This document shows positions 45,079 through 54,895 of a DNA stretch of 64,000 nucleotides, one piece after another. This DNA is from CAWJLS01 sp963843755. Lineage in GTDB: Bacteria > Acidobacteriota > Thermoanaerobaculia > Multivoradales > DATKCC01. The number at the start of each line of letters is the position of its first letter. Positions within the stretch are counted from its first letter, which is position 1. A program made the translations under genes and the position numbers. The stretch covers positions 62,001 through 126,000 of the forward strand of contig CAWJLS010000009.1 in the NCBI GenBank assembly GCA_963843755.1, written 5' to 3'. The notes beneath the pieces were generated by a model. The model did no database searches. It saw nothing but the letters and a program-made list of their open reading frames with translations, and was not told the DNA's origin.

Positions 45079-45967
45079 TCTCGACCGTGAAGACGCGGCG
45101 CCGGATGATCGCGCCGAAGTCCATCCCGTCGCCTTCGGGTAGATCGCGCAAGAGCGGGAACTCCGCACTTTCCACACTCCTGTCGAGAGCAAAACCACCG
45201 AGCCCCGCGAGGAGCTGAACTGCCGAGAGGAACGCTGCGGTATCGAGGATCTGCGCAACGGGAACCACGCCCGTCGAGGTTCGCTGGTGGGCCTGGCTTT
45301 GCTCCTTAGCTAACAGACGGAGTCCCTCCTCATAAACCTGCCTTTGGCTCGTCGGCCATCGACCCTCAGCCACAATCCCGAGCAGCAACGACAGGGTCAA
45401 GGGATTGAGTAGCAACTCCTCCAACCCGTGGCGTTCCGCTGTCGCGACGAAATCGGATGGGTCTCGCAGCCGCTCCCCGGCAAGGGCCTGGACATCACTC
45501 CTCGACAAGGGCTCGAGCAGGAGCGTCACAACTTCGCCCGTCCTGCTGACGTTCCCCAAGCGGCAGAGGTCCGCGCTCCCGAACCAGTCTGCGGGACGGC
45601 AGGAGAGTCGGAGGGCCGGCATGCCGAGGTCATCGAGACGACCCACCACCTGGCCGACGGTGTTGGTCGCATCGGCAGAACCGGTACGGACCTCGTCCAG
45701 CCCGTCGAGATAGAGAGTCCGATCCCGGAACCGATCCACGCTCAAGTCAAGGAAGTCTCGCACCGTGACGTAGTGCCCGCCTTCCTCCTCCGCCATGCGT
45801 CGGAAGAGCTCGGTCTTTCCGAGACCCGGGTCGCCGAGGAGGACGATCGCAGAGCGGTTGAAAAAGACTGGAAAGCTCTCTACCTCTTGCTCGGATCCGG
45901 CATCATCTAGAGAACTCATCTCGTGGACGGTGCGGGGTACAAAGAGCTTAAAGCTGTCTCGGGCCAT
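44993..45967 (-). CDS. NACHT/STAND-type NTPase, N-terminal half of a broken defence protein
   Basis: The 324-residue frame has Walker A GDPGLGKT at 45-52 and Walker B with extra acidic residues LYLDGLDE at 85-92, the NACHT form. A sensor/Arg region ALRLSCRPADWFG and a winged-helix-like stretch LNPLTLSLLLGIVAEGRWPT follow. Homology-like sequence ends at about RRRVFTVENERAVEV. After that the frame crosses a hairpin and stops within 20 residues. Bacterial NACHT proteins are anti-phage sensors that oligomerise and fire an attached effector. Here a nuclease domain follows in a different frame and most of the expected sensor between the two is absent. Likely an inactivated or mis-assembled locus. 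Confidence 0.7.
   Translation of the reverse strand: MARDSFKLFVPRTVHEMSSLDDAGSEQEVESFPVFFNRSAIVLLGDPGLGKTELFRRMAEEEGGHYVTVRDFLDLSVDRFRDRTLYLDGLDEVRTGSADATNTVGQVVGRLDDLGMPALRLSCRPADWFGSADLCRLGNVSRTGEVVTLLLEPLSRSDVQALAGERLRDPSDFVATAERHGLEELLLNPLTLSLLLGIVAEGRWPTSQRQVYEEGLRLLAKEQSQAHQRTSTGVVPVAQILDTAAFLSAVQLLAGLGGFALDRSVESAEFPLLRDLPEGDGMDFGAIIRRRVFTVENERAVEVPRLCKAPHRRGTSSQACLSFP
45019..45066. repeat. Long hairpin (20-bp arms) at the NACHT-nuclease frame break
   Basis: GGAGGTACCTCGCCTATGC at 45020-45038 and its inverted copy at 45047-45065 match at 18 of 19 positions. One further T-A pair lies outside, and an 8-nt loop (GGAGCTTT) lies between. It lies inside coding sequence exactly where one frame gives way to another. 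Confidence 0.88.
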
Positions 45968-46273
45968 CGCCCAATTTCACCATGACTTCGAGACAAGAAG
46001 GTGCGAGAAGGTCTTCCCGCAACCTGTCGCCACCGGTCCTGCCATGGTCAGTCGCGAGAAAAGGCGAACGGTTCGCGGGTGGAGCGTCCGGGAGGAAGGG
46101 TCGGCAGGGGCGCTGGCGGCCGCGCCCGCGAGAGTCCTTGAGCAGCGGGGCAGGTCCGACGCGAACGCCAACGAGACGCGCGTTGAGCCCCCAACCGTCC
46201 AGTTCGCGCGGCGTCCCCGTCCGACCCGTCCTCCCGGACGCTCCCGACAGACGCACCGTCTACAATCCTCCCC
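45968..46273. other. 306-bp divergent intergenic region
   Basis: The region lies between the NACHT-type gene (minus) and kynB (plus). No convincing gene, promoter pair or repeat was found in it. The kynB start has only a weak CCTCCCC context. Confidence 0.4.
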
Positions 46274-46921
46274 ATGCTCTACGACATCACCCCGCTCGTC
46301 TCCCCCGCCCTCCCGGTCTGGCCCGGCGACACGCCGTACCGGGCCGAGCTCACCTGGTCGATGGCCGAGGGGGCGCCGGTGAACGTCTCGGCGATCACCA
46401 CCACGCCGCACCTGGGCGCCCATGCGGACGCACCGTTCCACGTCGAGGCCGACGGGGCGACGATCGCCGATCTGCCGCTCGAGCCGTTCCTCGGGCCGTG
46501 CCGGGTGGTCGACGTGCCGGCGGAGCCGCTCATCGTGCCGGCCCATCTGGACGGGGTCGATCTCGGCGACCCGCCGCGGCTGCTGCTCAAGACCGGAAGC
46601 GTCCGGCGGGGCGGAGAGCGGCAGGGGGACGACGCCTCCCCGGCGTTCCCGGAGCGCTTCTCGGCCCTGTCGCCGGAGCTCGCCCGCGCCCTCGGCGAGG
46701 CCGGGGCGTTGCTGGTCGGCCTCGACACGCCGTCGGTCGATCCGTTCGACAGCAAGGATCTGCTGGCGCACCACGCGCTGATCGCGGGCGGGGTGGTCAA
46801 CCTGGAGGGTCTGCTGCTCGACGGGGTGCCGGCGGGGGTCTACGAGCTGGTGGCGCTGCCGCTGCGCCTGGCGGGGCTCGACGCCTCGCCGGTCCGGGCG
46901 GTGCTGCGCACCCTGCCCTGA
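46274..46921 (+). CDS. kynB: Cyclase-family amidohydrolase, probable kynurenine formamidase KynB
   Basis: The 215-residue protein belongs to the metal-dependent cyclase (PF04199) family. The metal motif HLGAHADAPFH (about residues 48-58) and a later Asp in LVGLDTPSVDPFDSKDLLAHH match KynB, which hydrolyses N-formyl-L-kynurenine in tryptophan breakdown. No tryptophan dioxygenase or kynureninase gene lies in the window, so an isolated or divergent substrate is possible. Length agrees with bacterial KynB (about 205-215). It converges on deoC with a 6-bp gap. Confidence 0.8.
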   Translation: MLYDITPLVSPALPVWPGDTPYRAELTWSMAEGAPVNVSAITTTPHLGAHADAPFHVEADGATIADLPLEPFLGPCRVVDVPAEPLIVPAHLDGVDLGDPPRLLLKTGSVRRGGERQGDDASPAFPERFSALSPELARALGEAGALLVGLDTPSVDPFDSKDLLAHHALIAGGVVNLEGLLLDGVPAGVYELVALPLRLAGLDASPVRAVLRTLP

Positions 46922-46927
46922 CGCGGC

Positions 46928-47653
46928 TCAGCTCCGCGCCTCCCGGACGATCGCCACGCCGCTCGAGGTGCCGAGGCGAGAGGCGCCGGCATCGAGCATC
47001 GCCAGGGCCGTCTCCAGGTCGCGGATGCCGCCGGAGGCTTTGATCCGCGCCCGGTCCCCGACCGCTGCGGCCAGCAGACGGACGTCCTCGACGGTCGCCC
47101 CACCGCCTCCGAAGCCGGTCGAGGTCTTGACGAAGTCGGCCCCCGCGTCGGCCACCAGGACAGCCGCCCGCCGCTTCTCGTCGTCGGTGAGGAGCGCCGT
47201 CTCCAGGATCACCTTGAGCACCAGCTCGGCATCGGCGGCCCGGAGCGCCTCGACCCAGCCGCGGAGGTCGTCGAGGACCCGGCCGGTCTCGCCGCTCTTG
47301 AGCCGCGAGACGTTGATCACCGTGTCGAGCTCCCGGGCGCCGGCGGCCACCGCCTGCCGGGACTCGGCGATCCGCGCCACCGGGTCGGCGTAGCCCAGCG
47401 GAAACGAGATCACGGTGCACACCGCCACCCGCGGCGCACCGGTGCCCGCCGCCTCGGCCGCCCGGTCGAGGGCCCGGGCCGCCTCCGCCACGTAGCAGGG
47501 CGGGATGCAGACCGAGGCGAAGCCGTGCTCCGCCGCCTCACCGACCACGCGCAGCACGTCCTGCCGGCGGGCGTCCGGCTTGAGCAGGGTGTGATCGATC
47601 GCGCGCGCCAGATTCGCCGGGTCCGGGTGGTGGGTGGATGCGTCCTCAGCCAT
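46928..47653 (-). CDS. deoC: Deoxyribose-phosphate aldolase DeoC
   Basis: The start at 47653 (MAEDASTHHP) gives 241 residues; upstream codons of the same frame belong to the SpoIID gene. The TIM-barrel has Asp110 (ELDTVINV), Lys147 (LVLKVILETALL) and the Schiff-base Lys176 (ADFVKTSTGF), plus the phosphate-binding IKASGGIR. DeoC splits 2-deoxyribose-5-phosphate into acetaldehyde and glyceraldehyde-3-phosphate. It overlaps the preceding gene by 8 bp. The usual deo partners (phosphorylases, phosphopentomutase) are not nearby. Confidence 0.95.
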   Translation of the reverse strand: MAEDASTHHPDPANLARAIDHTLLKPDARRQDVLRVVGEAAEHGFASVCIPPCYVAEAARALDRAAEAAGTGAPRVAVCTVISFPLGYADPVARIAESRQAVAAGARELDTVINVSRLKSGETGRVLDDLRGWVEALRAADAELVLKVILETALLTDDEKRRAAVLVADAGADFVKTSTGFGGGGATVEDVRLLAAAVGDRARIKASGGIRDLETALAMLDAGASRLGTSSGVAIVREARS

Positions 47654-49988
47654 CGTCTTCCTCCGTCGGTTCGGACCGGGCCGAGCCGCCCGGCCGGCCG
47701 GACGGGAGCAGGATCCGGCCGAGCCGCGCTCCGGTGTAGTAATAGCGCAGGATTTCCCGGTAGTCGAGGCCGCGGCCGGCCATGATGTAGGCCCCGACCT
47801 GGCACATGCCGACACCGTGCCCCCAGCCGCCGCCGGTGAACAGCCAGCCCGGCGCGCCGTTCGGACCCTTGGCCCGCCGCGCTTCGAACCGGGTGTCGGG
47901 CAGGTCGAGGGTCCAGCGCACCGCCAGCCCCTCGACCCGGACCGACCGGTCGCCGTCGCCGAGCAGGTCGATCGCGCCCACCCGCCCCGAGATGCCCCGG
48001 GTGACGACCTCGAACCCGCGGAAGCCGAGGCCGGGGTAGCGCTGGGCGACCAGCTCGGCGAGGCGGGCGTCGCTGCGGAAGCGGCTCCAGGTCCGGAGCC
48101 GTGCCTGGCGGGCCGGTGCGGCCGCCGGGTCGGGGGCGCCGGCGCGGGGGGCGTGGACGGTCTGGACCAGGGCCCGGGGCGTTCCCCGCCACCGGTAGAG
48201 GGTCAACCGGTCGCCGGCCGCCAGGTCGAGGGCGGTGGCCACGGCGCCCGACTCCCGCCGGCGGAAGGTCAGCACGCCGTCGGGAAGAGTCCGCTCCACG
48301 CCCTCTTCGCCGTCCTTGTCGATCTTGGTCGCCCGCAGGATGGAGCCTTTGCCGTCCGGCGTCGGCCCGATCTCACGGAAGCGCAGCTCCTCCTCGTCGA
48401 GCAGCCCGACCACCCGCGCCAGCGAGAGGACCAGCCACTCGGCCTCGTCGTCGTGCAGGGTGCCGCCCTCGCCCTGGCGGTCGGCGAACGGCTCCGCCGG
48501 CCGGAGCGCCGCCGGCAGGACGGTCCCGAGGCGGGTCACCGCGCCCGGTGCGCCGACGTCCGGGTCGGCCAGCAGCCGCGGGTCGAGCACCAGATCGAAG
48601 AGCGAGCGAACGAACCGCCGCACCTCGCGCCGGTCGAGGGAGGCGAGCCGGTCCTCGGGCAGCGGCAGGCCGGCGGTCCGGGCGACCGTCCGGAGCCGCT
48701 CCTCCAACGCCTTGCGCGGCGACCCGCCCGGCGGCGGCACCAGCCGGCGGGTCAGCCCGGCCGGGAACGGCGTGCCCGGCGCCAGGTCACCGCCGATCCG
48801 CGTCGTCCCGTCCTCCGGACAGGGCACGCCCCGCAGGTACGGCGCGTCCATCCAGGGAAAGACCAGCTTGGCGTCCTCCGTGTGACCGCCGCAGGTGGCG
48901 CTGTAGAGCGCCTCGATCAGCTTGCCGTCGTAGAGCAGCACCTGGCCGGCGGTCTCCGCCACCGCCCGGTCCGACAGCGGGTGCTCGGCGCCGACGCCGC
49001 CGTAGACCTGGCAGCGCACGCCGGCGCACAGATCGAACCCCTCGGTGTCGAACTCCCCCAGGTGGTGGAGGGCGTAGGTGCGGGCGGCGACGGTCTGCGC
49101 CTTGAGCGCCTCGAGCCGCGGGTAGAGGGCGGGGCCGAGCTCCCGGGGGACGACGCCGCGCAAGTACTGCTCCATCGGTAGCTCGTTGATCAGATTGAGG
49201 GCACCCCGGTCGTTGAGGTAAAGCAGCAGCCGGCCCCGGTAGCGACCCGCGGCGGCAGGCTGGGCCGGATGGAGGGCCTCGCTCCGTACCTCGAGCCCCG
49301 GCGGAGCGTCCGCTGCGCTCGGCTCGACGGCGACCCACCGGCCGAGGACGCGGAAGGAGCGCTCCCCCCAGCGCACCCGGAGCGCCGGCTCGGTCATCGC
49401 GCCGCCCTCCTCGGTCACCCACGCGCCGCCCATCCCCAAGGCGTCGAGCCGGTCGCGCCCGGCCTCCGCCGCCTCACGGGTCTCGAACCGCCCGGCCCGC
49501 ACCCGGTAGAGGCCGGTCGACGCGTCGAACCGGGCATCGGCCGGCCAGCCGGTGCGCTGGGCGAGGTCCCGGGCGAGGGCCTCGGCCTGGAGCCGGTCCT
49601 TGAGCGCCGCCACCTGGAGGCGGTGCTCGGGCACCTCGACCGATCCGGCGGCCGGCTCGATGGTCAGGGGGCCCGGAAGCTCCTTGGCCTCGCCGCCGAT
49701 CGACAGGGTCACCCGCCCGGCACAGCAGGGCAGGTCGAAGCGGGTCAGATCGCTTGCCAGGCCGATACGGATGCGGACGGCCGCGTAGGCGTCGGACGCG
49801 GACGGCCGATCGGATCGATCGAGTGCGCCGGATCGCCGCGCCGAGGGCCCCGTCGACGAGGCGGGCGCGGCCGGCCGGCCGTCGTCGGCGAGACGATCCG
49901 GGGCGCCGTCGGAAGCCGGAGCGAACACTCCCCAGGCCAACGCCAGTGCGGCGACCCAGGCCGCCGTCCACGGCGCCAGGCGCCTCAC
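47646..49988 (-). CDS. SpoIID/LytB-domain protein with SPOR domain
   Basis: The GTG at 49988 overlaps the stop of the previous gene (GTGA) and leads into an export signal (WTAAWVAALALAWGVFAPASDG), giving 780 residues. A SPOR-like peptidoglycan-binding domain is at about 125-200 (VPEHRLQVAALKDRLQAEAL, then YRVRAGRFETREAAEAGRDR). The SpoIID core begins near 245 (YLNDRGALNLINELPMEQYL, RGVVPRELGP, LKAQTVAARTYAL). It resumes at the end with WGHGVGMCQVGAYIMAGRGL and YREILRYYYTGA. The two halves are separated by an insertion of about 250 residues, unusually long. SpoIID-type proteins are lytic transglycosylases acting on denuded glycan, so this is probably a wall-remodelling enzyme. No sporulation genes are present. 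Confidence 0.88.
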   Translation of the reverse strand: MRRLAPWTAAWVAALALAWGVFAPASDGAPDRLADDGRPAAPASSTGPSARRSGALDRSDRPSASDAYAAVRIRIGLASDLTRFDLPCCAGRVTLSIGGEAKELPGPLTIEPAAGSVEVPEHRLQVAALKDRLQAEALARDLAQRTGWPADARFDASTGLYRVRAGRFETREAAEAGRDRLDALGMGGAWVTEEGGAMTEPALRVRWGERSFRVLGRWVAVEPSAADAPPGLEVRSEALHPAQPAAAGRYRGRLLLYLNDRGALNLINELPMEQYLRGVVPRELGPALYPRLEALKAQTVAARTYALHHLGEFDTEGFDLCAGVRCQVYGGVGAEHPLSDRAVAETAGQVLLYDGKLIEALYSATCGGHTEDAKLVFPWMDAPYLRGVPCPEDGTTRIGGDLAPGTPFPAGLTRRLVPPPGGSPRKALEERLRTVARTAGLPLPEDRLASLDRREVRRFVRSLFDLVLDPRLLADPDVGAPGAVTRLGTVLPAALRPAEPFADRQGEGGTLHDDEAEWLVLSLARVVGLLDEEELRFREIGPTPDGKGSILRATKIDKDGEEGVERTLPDGVLTFRRRESGAVATALDLAAGDRLTLYRWRGTPRALVQTVHAPRAGAPDPAAAPARQARLRTWSRFRSDARLAELVAQRYPGLGFRGFEVVTRGISGRVGAIDLLGDGDRSVRVEGLAVRWTLDLPDTRFEARRAKGPNGAPGWLFTGGGWGHGVGMCQVGAYIMAGRGLDYREILRYYYTGARLGRILLPSGRPGGSARSEPTEEDDG

Positions 49989-50959
49989 CGCTCCCTCACC
50001 TCCGGATCGGCCGCCACCAGGGCCGCGAAGCTGGCCAGGGCCCAGACGTTGACCGCGGCCGCCACCAACGATTGGACCAGGGAGCTGACGACGAAGACGA
50101 CCATGCGGAGCCCCCACTGGCCGGCGAGAACGAGGTCGAGGATCGTCCGTCCCGTGCCGACGATCAGGAGCAACAGGACGGTCGCGACGAGCAGCGCCAG
50201 GAACAGCAGGGAGGCCGCGCCGAGCCGCCGCCCGAGAACCTGGAAGCCGAAGATCGACCCGTGCACCGTGCCGCCCTTGGGCTCCGGCAGGGCGACCGCC
50301 GGCTGGGCGAGCAGGCCCCAGATGGCCAGCACCCAGAACAGGAAAAGGAGCGGGATGGAGCCGCCGCAGCCGAGGCCCGTCGCCGCACCGCCGCCCCAGC
50401 TCTGCCAGGCGGCGCCGAGACCGGCCATCAGCAGGACCGCCACCAGGGCGACCAGCATCCAGGCGGTGATCACCAGGTGGCAGAACCAGAAGAACCGCCA
50501 GAGGTGGCGCCCACCCCAGCCGGCGAAATCGGACAGGGTGAAGGTCTTGAACCAGCGCCAGCCGCCGGCGCGCAGGTGGGCGTCCGGATGGGCCTGGCGC
50601 TCGCCGGTCAGCAGGATGCCGACGATGCCGGCCTGGAACCAGGCCCAGACCACCACCACGAGCATCCCGAGGAACAGGGAGGCGACCAGCCCGGCCGCGA
50701 GGGCGCCGAGGTGCGCCTCCACCTGGGCGGGCAGGCTGGAGAGCCAGGCGTCGACCTTCCCGAGGTCGCCGAAGTCGCCGAGTGCGCTCCAGTCCGACAA
50801 CAAGGCCGTGCCGCCGAACACCAGGACGAGCGGCAGCAGCGAGAGGAAGAACAGGACCGTCACCAGGAAGCTCTGGAGCACCGCCATCCAGATCACGCCG
50901 GAGTTGGCGCGCGCGGACAGAAAGCCGCGCTGCATGCAGACCAGGACCGAGCGCTTCAT
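49985..50959 (-). CDS. Polytopic membrane protein of unknown function
   Basis: The start at 50959 (MKRSVLVCMQRGFLSARANS) is 4 bp after the stop of the DnaC-like gene. The 324-residue protein has six or seven membrane segments (SFLVTVLFFLSLLPLVLVFG, LFLGMLVVVVWAWFQAGIVG, WMLVALVAVLLMAGLGAAW, PLLFLFWVLAIWGLLAQPAV and others). A short cytoplasmic loop (GERQAHPDAHLRAGGWRWFK) separates the pairs. No domain family is recognised. The GTGA overlap with the SpoIID gene implies coupled translation, so it may act with that enzyme in envelope biogenesis. Confidence 0.75.
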   Translation of the reverse strand: MKRSVLVCMQRGFLSARANSGVIWMAVLQSFLVTVLFFLSLLPLVLVFGGTALLSDWSALGDFGDLGKVDAWLSSLPAQVEAHLGALAAGLVASLFLGMLVVVVWAWFQAGIVGILLTGERQAHPDAHLRAGGWRWFKTFTLSDFAGWGGRHLWRFFWFCHLVITAWMLVALVAVLLMAGLGAAWQSWGGGAATGLGCGGSIPLLFLFWVLAIWGLLAQPAVALPEPKGGTVHGSIFGFQVLGRRLGAASLLFLALLVATVLLLLIVGTGRTILDLVLAGQWGLRMVVFVVSSLVQSLVAAAVNVWALASFAALVAADPEVRER

Positions 50960-50963
50960 CCCG

Positions 50964-51788
50964 TCAGACCCGGACCTGCCCGGATTGGATCTGGACCCGG
51001 AAATCACCGACGGCATCCAGGACGACCGGAGTGGCCATCTCGAACAGGCGCGAGACGAGCTGCACCGAGATGCGTTCCTCGAGGAGTGGAGCTCCACGGA
51101 GGGTCGGCGGCGAGTCCGGCCCCCTGTCCAGGCTCCGCTGCCCGGTGGCCACCGCGCTCCCGGAGCGTTCCAGCGGATAGTTGGTCGTGAACAGGGTCGG
51201 CCGCCGCTCGGTGTAGCGGGTGTTGATCACCAGGTAGAGGATGTCGCGCACCCACGCGGTCGGCTTCTGGGCACCGAGCTCGTCGAGCACCAGCACGTCG
51301 GCCCGGATCACCGGGTCGAGGATCTGGCGCTTGGACTCCGGCGAGCCCGGATCGAACGTCGATTGGATCTGGTGGATCAGGGTGGTGAAGTCGATGAACC
51401 GCCCACGGACACTGTACCGGTCGATCAATGCGCGGAGCACCGCCACGGCGAGGTGGGTCTTGCCGCCGCCCGGCGGACCGACGAAGATCAGGCCGGACTC
51501 GGCAAAGCCGCCGTCGTCACCCCAGAATCGCTCGACGTACCTCTCGGCATCGCCGCAGGCTTTGACGAGCTGGCGCTGCGCGCGCCCGTCCGGGTGGGAG
51601 GTGTGGAAGCGCGCCAGACTGCAGGTCGCGTAGCGCGCGGGAATGCCTGCGACCTCATGCAGCCGCCCCTGGAGGGCGCGCTTGCGGCACTCGCACCGCC
51701 GGGCGGTGCCGGCGCCGCCGTCCTCGACGATCACCCATCCCGTGCCTTCGCACTCGGGGCAGGGCTCTTGCGCCGGCTGGTCGGGCAT
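50964..51788 (-). CDS. DnaC/IstB-like AAA+ helicase-loader ATPase with zinc ribbon
   Basis: The 274-residue protein opens with a zinc-ribbon-like cysteine set (CPECEGTGW then CECRKR). The AAA+ module of the DnaC/DnaI/IstB group follows: Walker A GPPGGGKTHLAVA, Walker B VLVLDELG, sensor region LFTTNYPL and the C-terminal Arg SVQLVSRLFEM. It has no neighbouring transposase, so a helicase loader role is favoured over an IstB transposition role. A low-complexity insert (RSGSAVATGQRSLDRGPDS) precedes the sensor-2 helix. It heads a short run with the membrane and SpoIID genes. Confidence 0.85.
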   Translation of the reverse strand: MPDQPAQEPCPECEGTGWVIVEDGGAGTARRCECRKRALQGRLHEVAGIPARYATCSLARFHTSHPDGRAQRQLVKACGDAERYVERFWGDDGGFAESGLIFVGPPGGGKTHLAVAVLRALIDRYSVRGRFIDFTTLIHQIQSTFDPGSPESKRQILDPVIRADVLVLDELGAQKPTAWVRDILYLVINTRYTERRPTLFTTNYPLERSGSAVATGQRSLDRGPDSPPTLRGAPLLEERISVQLVSRLFEMATPVVLDAVGDFRVQIQSGQVRV

Positions 51789-51845
51789 CTCGGGCGGATC
51801 GTACCAGAGGGGGCGGTGGCGACGGCCCCCGCCTGCCCGGGAGCT

Positions 51846-52250
51846 TCAGCGCCGCCGGTCGCGGGGAGCGTGGACCGGCGGACCGGTCTTGACCCGGACC
51901 AGGGCGTAGCGGCGGTCGACGCCGGCCCGCTGGTCGAGAACCTGCTGTTTGACCAGGTTGAGCAGACGGTCGACCTCGGTCTGCATCTCGTCCATTTGCT
52001 CCTGGAGGTTGAGGATCACCTCGACCCCGGCCAGGTTGACGCCCAGGTCGCGGGTCAGGGTGAGGATGGTCTCCAGGCGCTCGATCGTGCCGTCGTCGTA
52101 GAGGCGGGTGTTGCCCGCGCTCCGCGCCGGCGTGATCAGCCCTTCGCGCTCGTAGAGCCGCAGCGTCTGCGGGTGGATTCCGAAACGCTCGGCGACGACG
52201 CTGATCATCACGTACTTCTGTTCCGTCCGGTGCTGTTTGCGTCGGGCCAT
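51846..52250 (-). CDS. hspR: HspR, MerR-family heat-shock repressor
   Basis: The 134-residue protein has the MerR helix-turn-helix (ISVVAERFGIHPQTLRLYER, then EGLITPARS, NTRLYDDG). A dimerisation helix follows (EVILNLQEQMDEMQTEVDRL). Sequence and position behind dnaK and hsp20 identify it as HspR, which in other bacteria uses DnaK as co-repressor and binds HAIR inverted repeats upstream of dnaK. It starts 3 bp after the hsp20 stop. A degenerate HAIR-like site is present upstream of dnaK. Confidence 0.93.
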   Translation of the reverse strand: MARRKQHRTEQKYVMISVVAERFGIHPQTLRLYEREGLITPARSAGNTRLYDDGTIERLETILTLTRDLGVNLAGVEVILNLQEQMDEMQTEVDRLLNLVKQQVLDQRAGVDRRYALVRVKTGPPVHAPRDRRR

Positions 52251-52253
52251 GCT

Positions 52254-52736
52254 TCAGCCCCCTTCTTTCTGATCGATCGGAATGGCCTCCGATGGCCCAG
52301 ATGGCCCCGCCGGACCCGGCCGCTTGGGCAGCTCGACCCGCAGGATGCCGTGGTCGAGGGCGGCGGCGATCCGGTCGGCGTCGACCGCGGCGGGTAGCTC
52401 GAAGACGCGGCGGAACCGGCCGTAGCTGCGCTCCATGCGGGCGAACGCCCGGTCGGCAGGGAGCGGCGGCCGGCGGCCGGAGAGCTCCAGCCGCCGGCCG
52501 TCGACCGTCAGGTCGACGTCGCTTCGCTCGACGCCCGGGAGCTCCGCGTAGAGGACGAAGGCCTCGCCGGTCTCGAGGACGTCGACGGCGGGGGACCAGC
52601 TCCCGGGGAGGGCGTCTGCGTCCCCCGCCGCGCTCTCGGCGACGCCGGAGCGCAACAGCAGCTCGTCGAAGACGGACTGGACCCGATCCTGGATCCGGGC
52701 CATCTCCTCGAGGTAGCTCTTGCGGTAGCCGGCCAT
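52254..52736 (-). CDS. Small heat-shock protein (Hsp20/alpha-crystallin)
   Basis: The 160-residue chaperone has an N-terminal helix (EEMARIQDRVQSVFDELLLR), the alpha-crystallin domain at about 46-138 (WSPAVDVLETGEAFVLYAEL, YGRFRRVFELPAAVDADRIA, DHGILRVELPKRP) and a C-terminal IPI motif (EAIPIDQ). The C-terminal GPAGPSGPS segment is encoded by three 9-bp repeats. It sits 1 bp after dnaK and 3 bp before hspR, forming one heat-shock operon. It would hold unfolding proteins for DnaK. Confidence 0.94.
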   Translation of the reverse strand: MAGYRKSYLEEMARIQDRVQSVFDELLLRSGVAESAAGDADALPGSWSPAVDVLETGEAFVLYAELPGVERSDVDLTVDGRRLELSGRRPPLPADRAFARMERSYGRFRRVFELPAAVDADRIAAALDHGILRVELPKRPGPAGPSGPSEAIPIDQKEGG

Positions 52737-52737
52737 G

Positions 52738-54672
<1,935 letters not shown>

Positions 54673-54769
54673 GTGTCTCCTCCTTGAACAGGGTCTCTCT
54701 CGTATCGGCCGTGGCCGTGGCGGACGAGGCGTGCTCGGCCTCACCGACCTCACGAACCGTAGTGATGAA

Positions 54770-54790
54770 CCTTAGTGACTCTCTGGCAAG
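54770..54790 (-). promoter_or_regulatory. Degenerate HAIR-like site upstream of dnaK
   Basis: On the minus strand CTTGCCA-N7-ACTAAGG matches the HspR-binding consensus CTTGAGT-N7-ACTCAAG at 9 of 14 positions with the right spacing. It lies about 100 bp upstream of dnaK. Support is weak apart from the presence of hspR in the operon. Confidence 0.25.
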
Positions 54791-54895
54791 TTTGGGCCCG
54801 CCGCGAGCCGCACCGTATATGACAAGAACTGACTCAGGTTTATTCCGGCGCAGCGATCCCTCGAAGGCAAGGGGCAGAAAGGGCGTACTCGACCG

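Noticed and set aside
50964..51788. IstB transposition helper of an IS21-type element
   Set aside because: No IstA transposase or terminal inverted repeats are adjacent, and the N-terminal zinc ribbon and operon context fit a helicase loader better.
49269..52397. 1042-codon plus-strand frame opposite the SpoIID, membrane-protein, DnaC-like and hspR genes
   Set aside because: It crosses four real minus-strand genes and has shadow-like composition.
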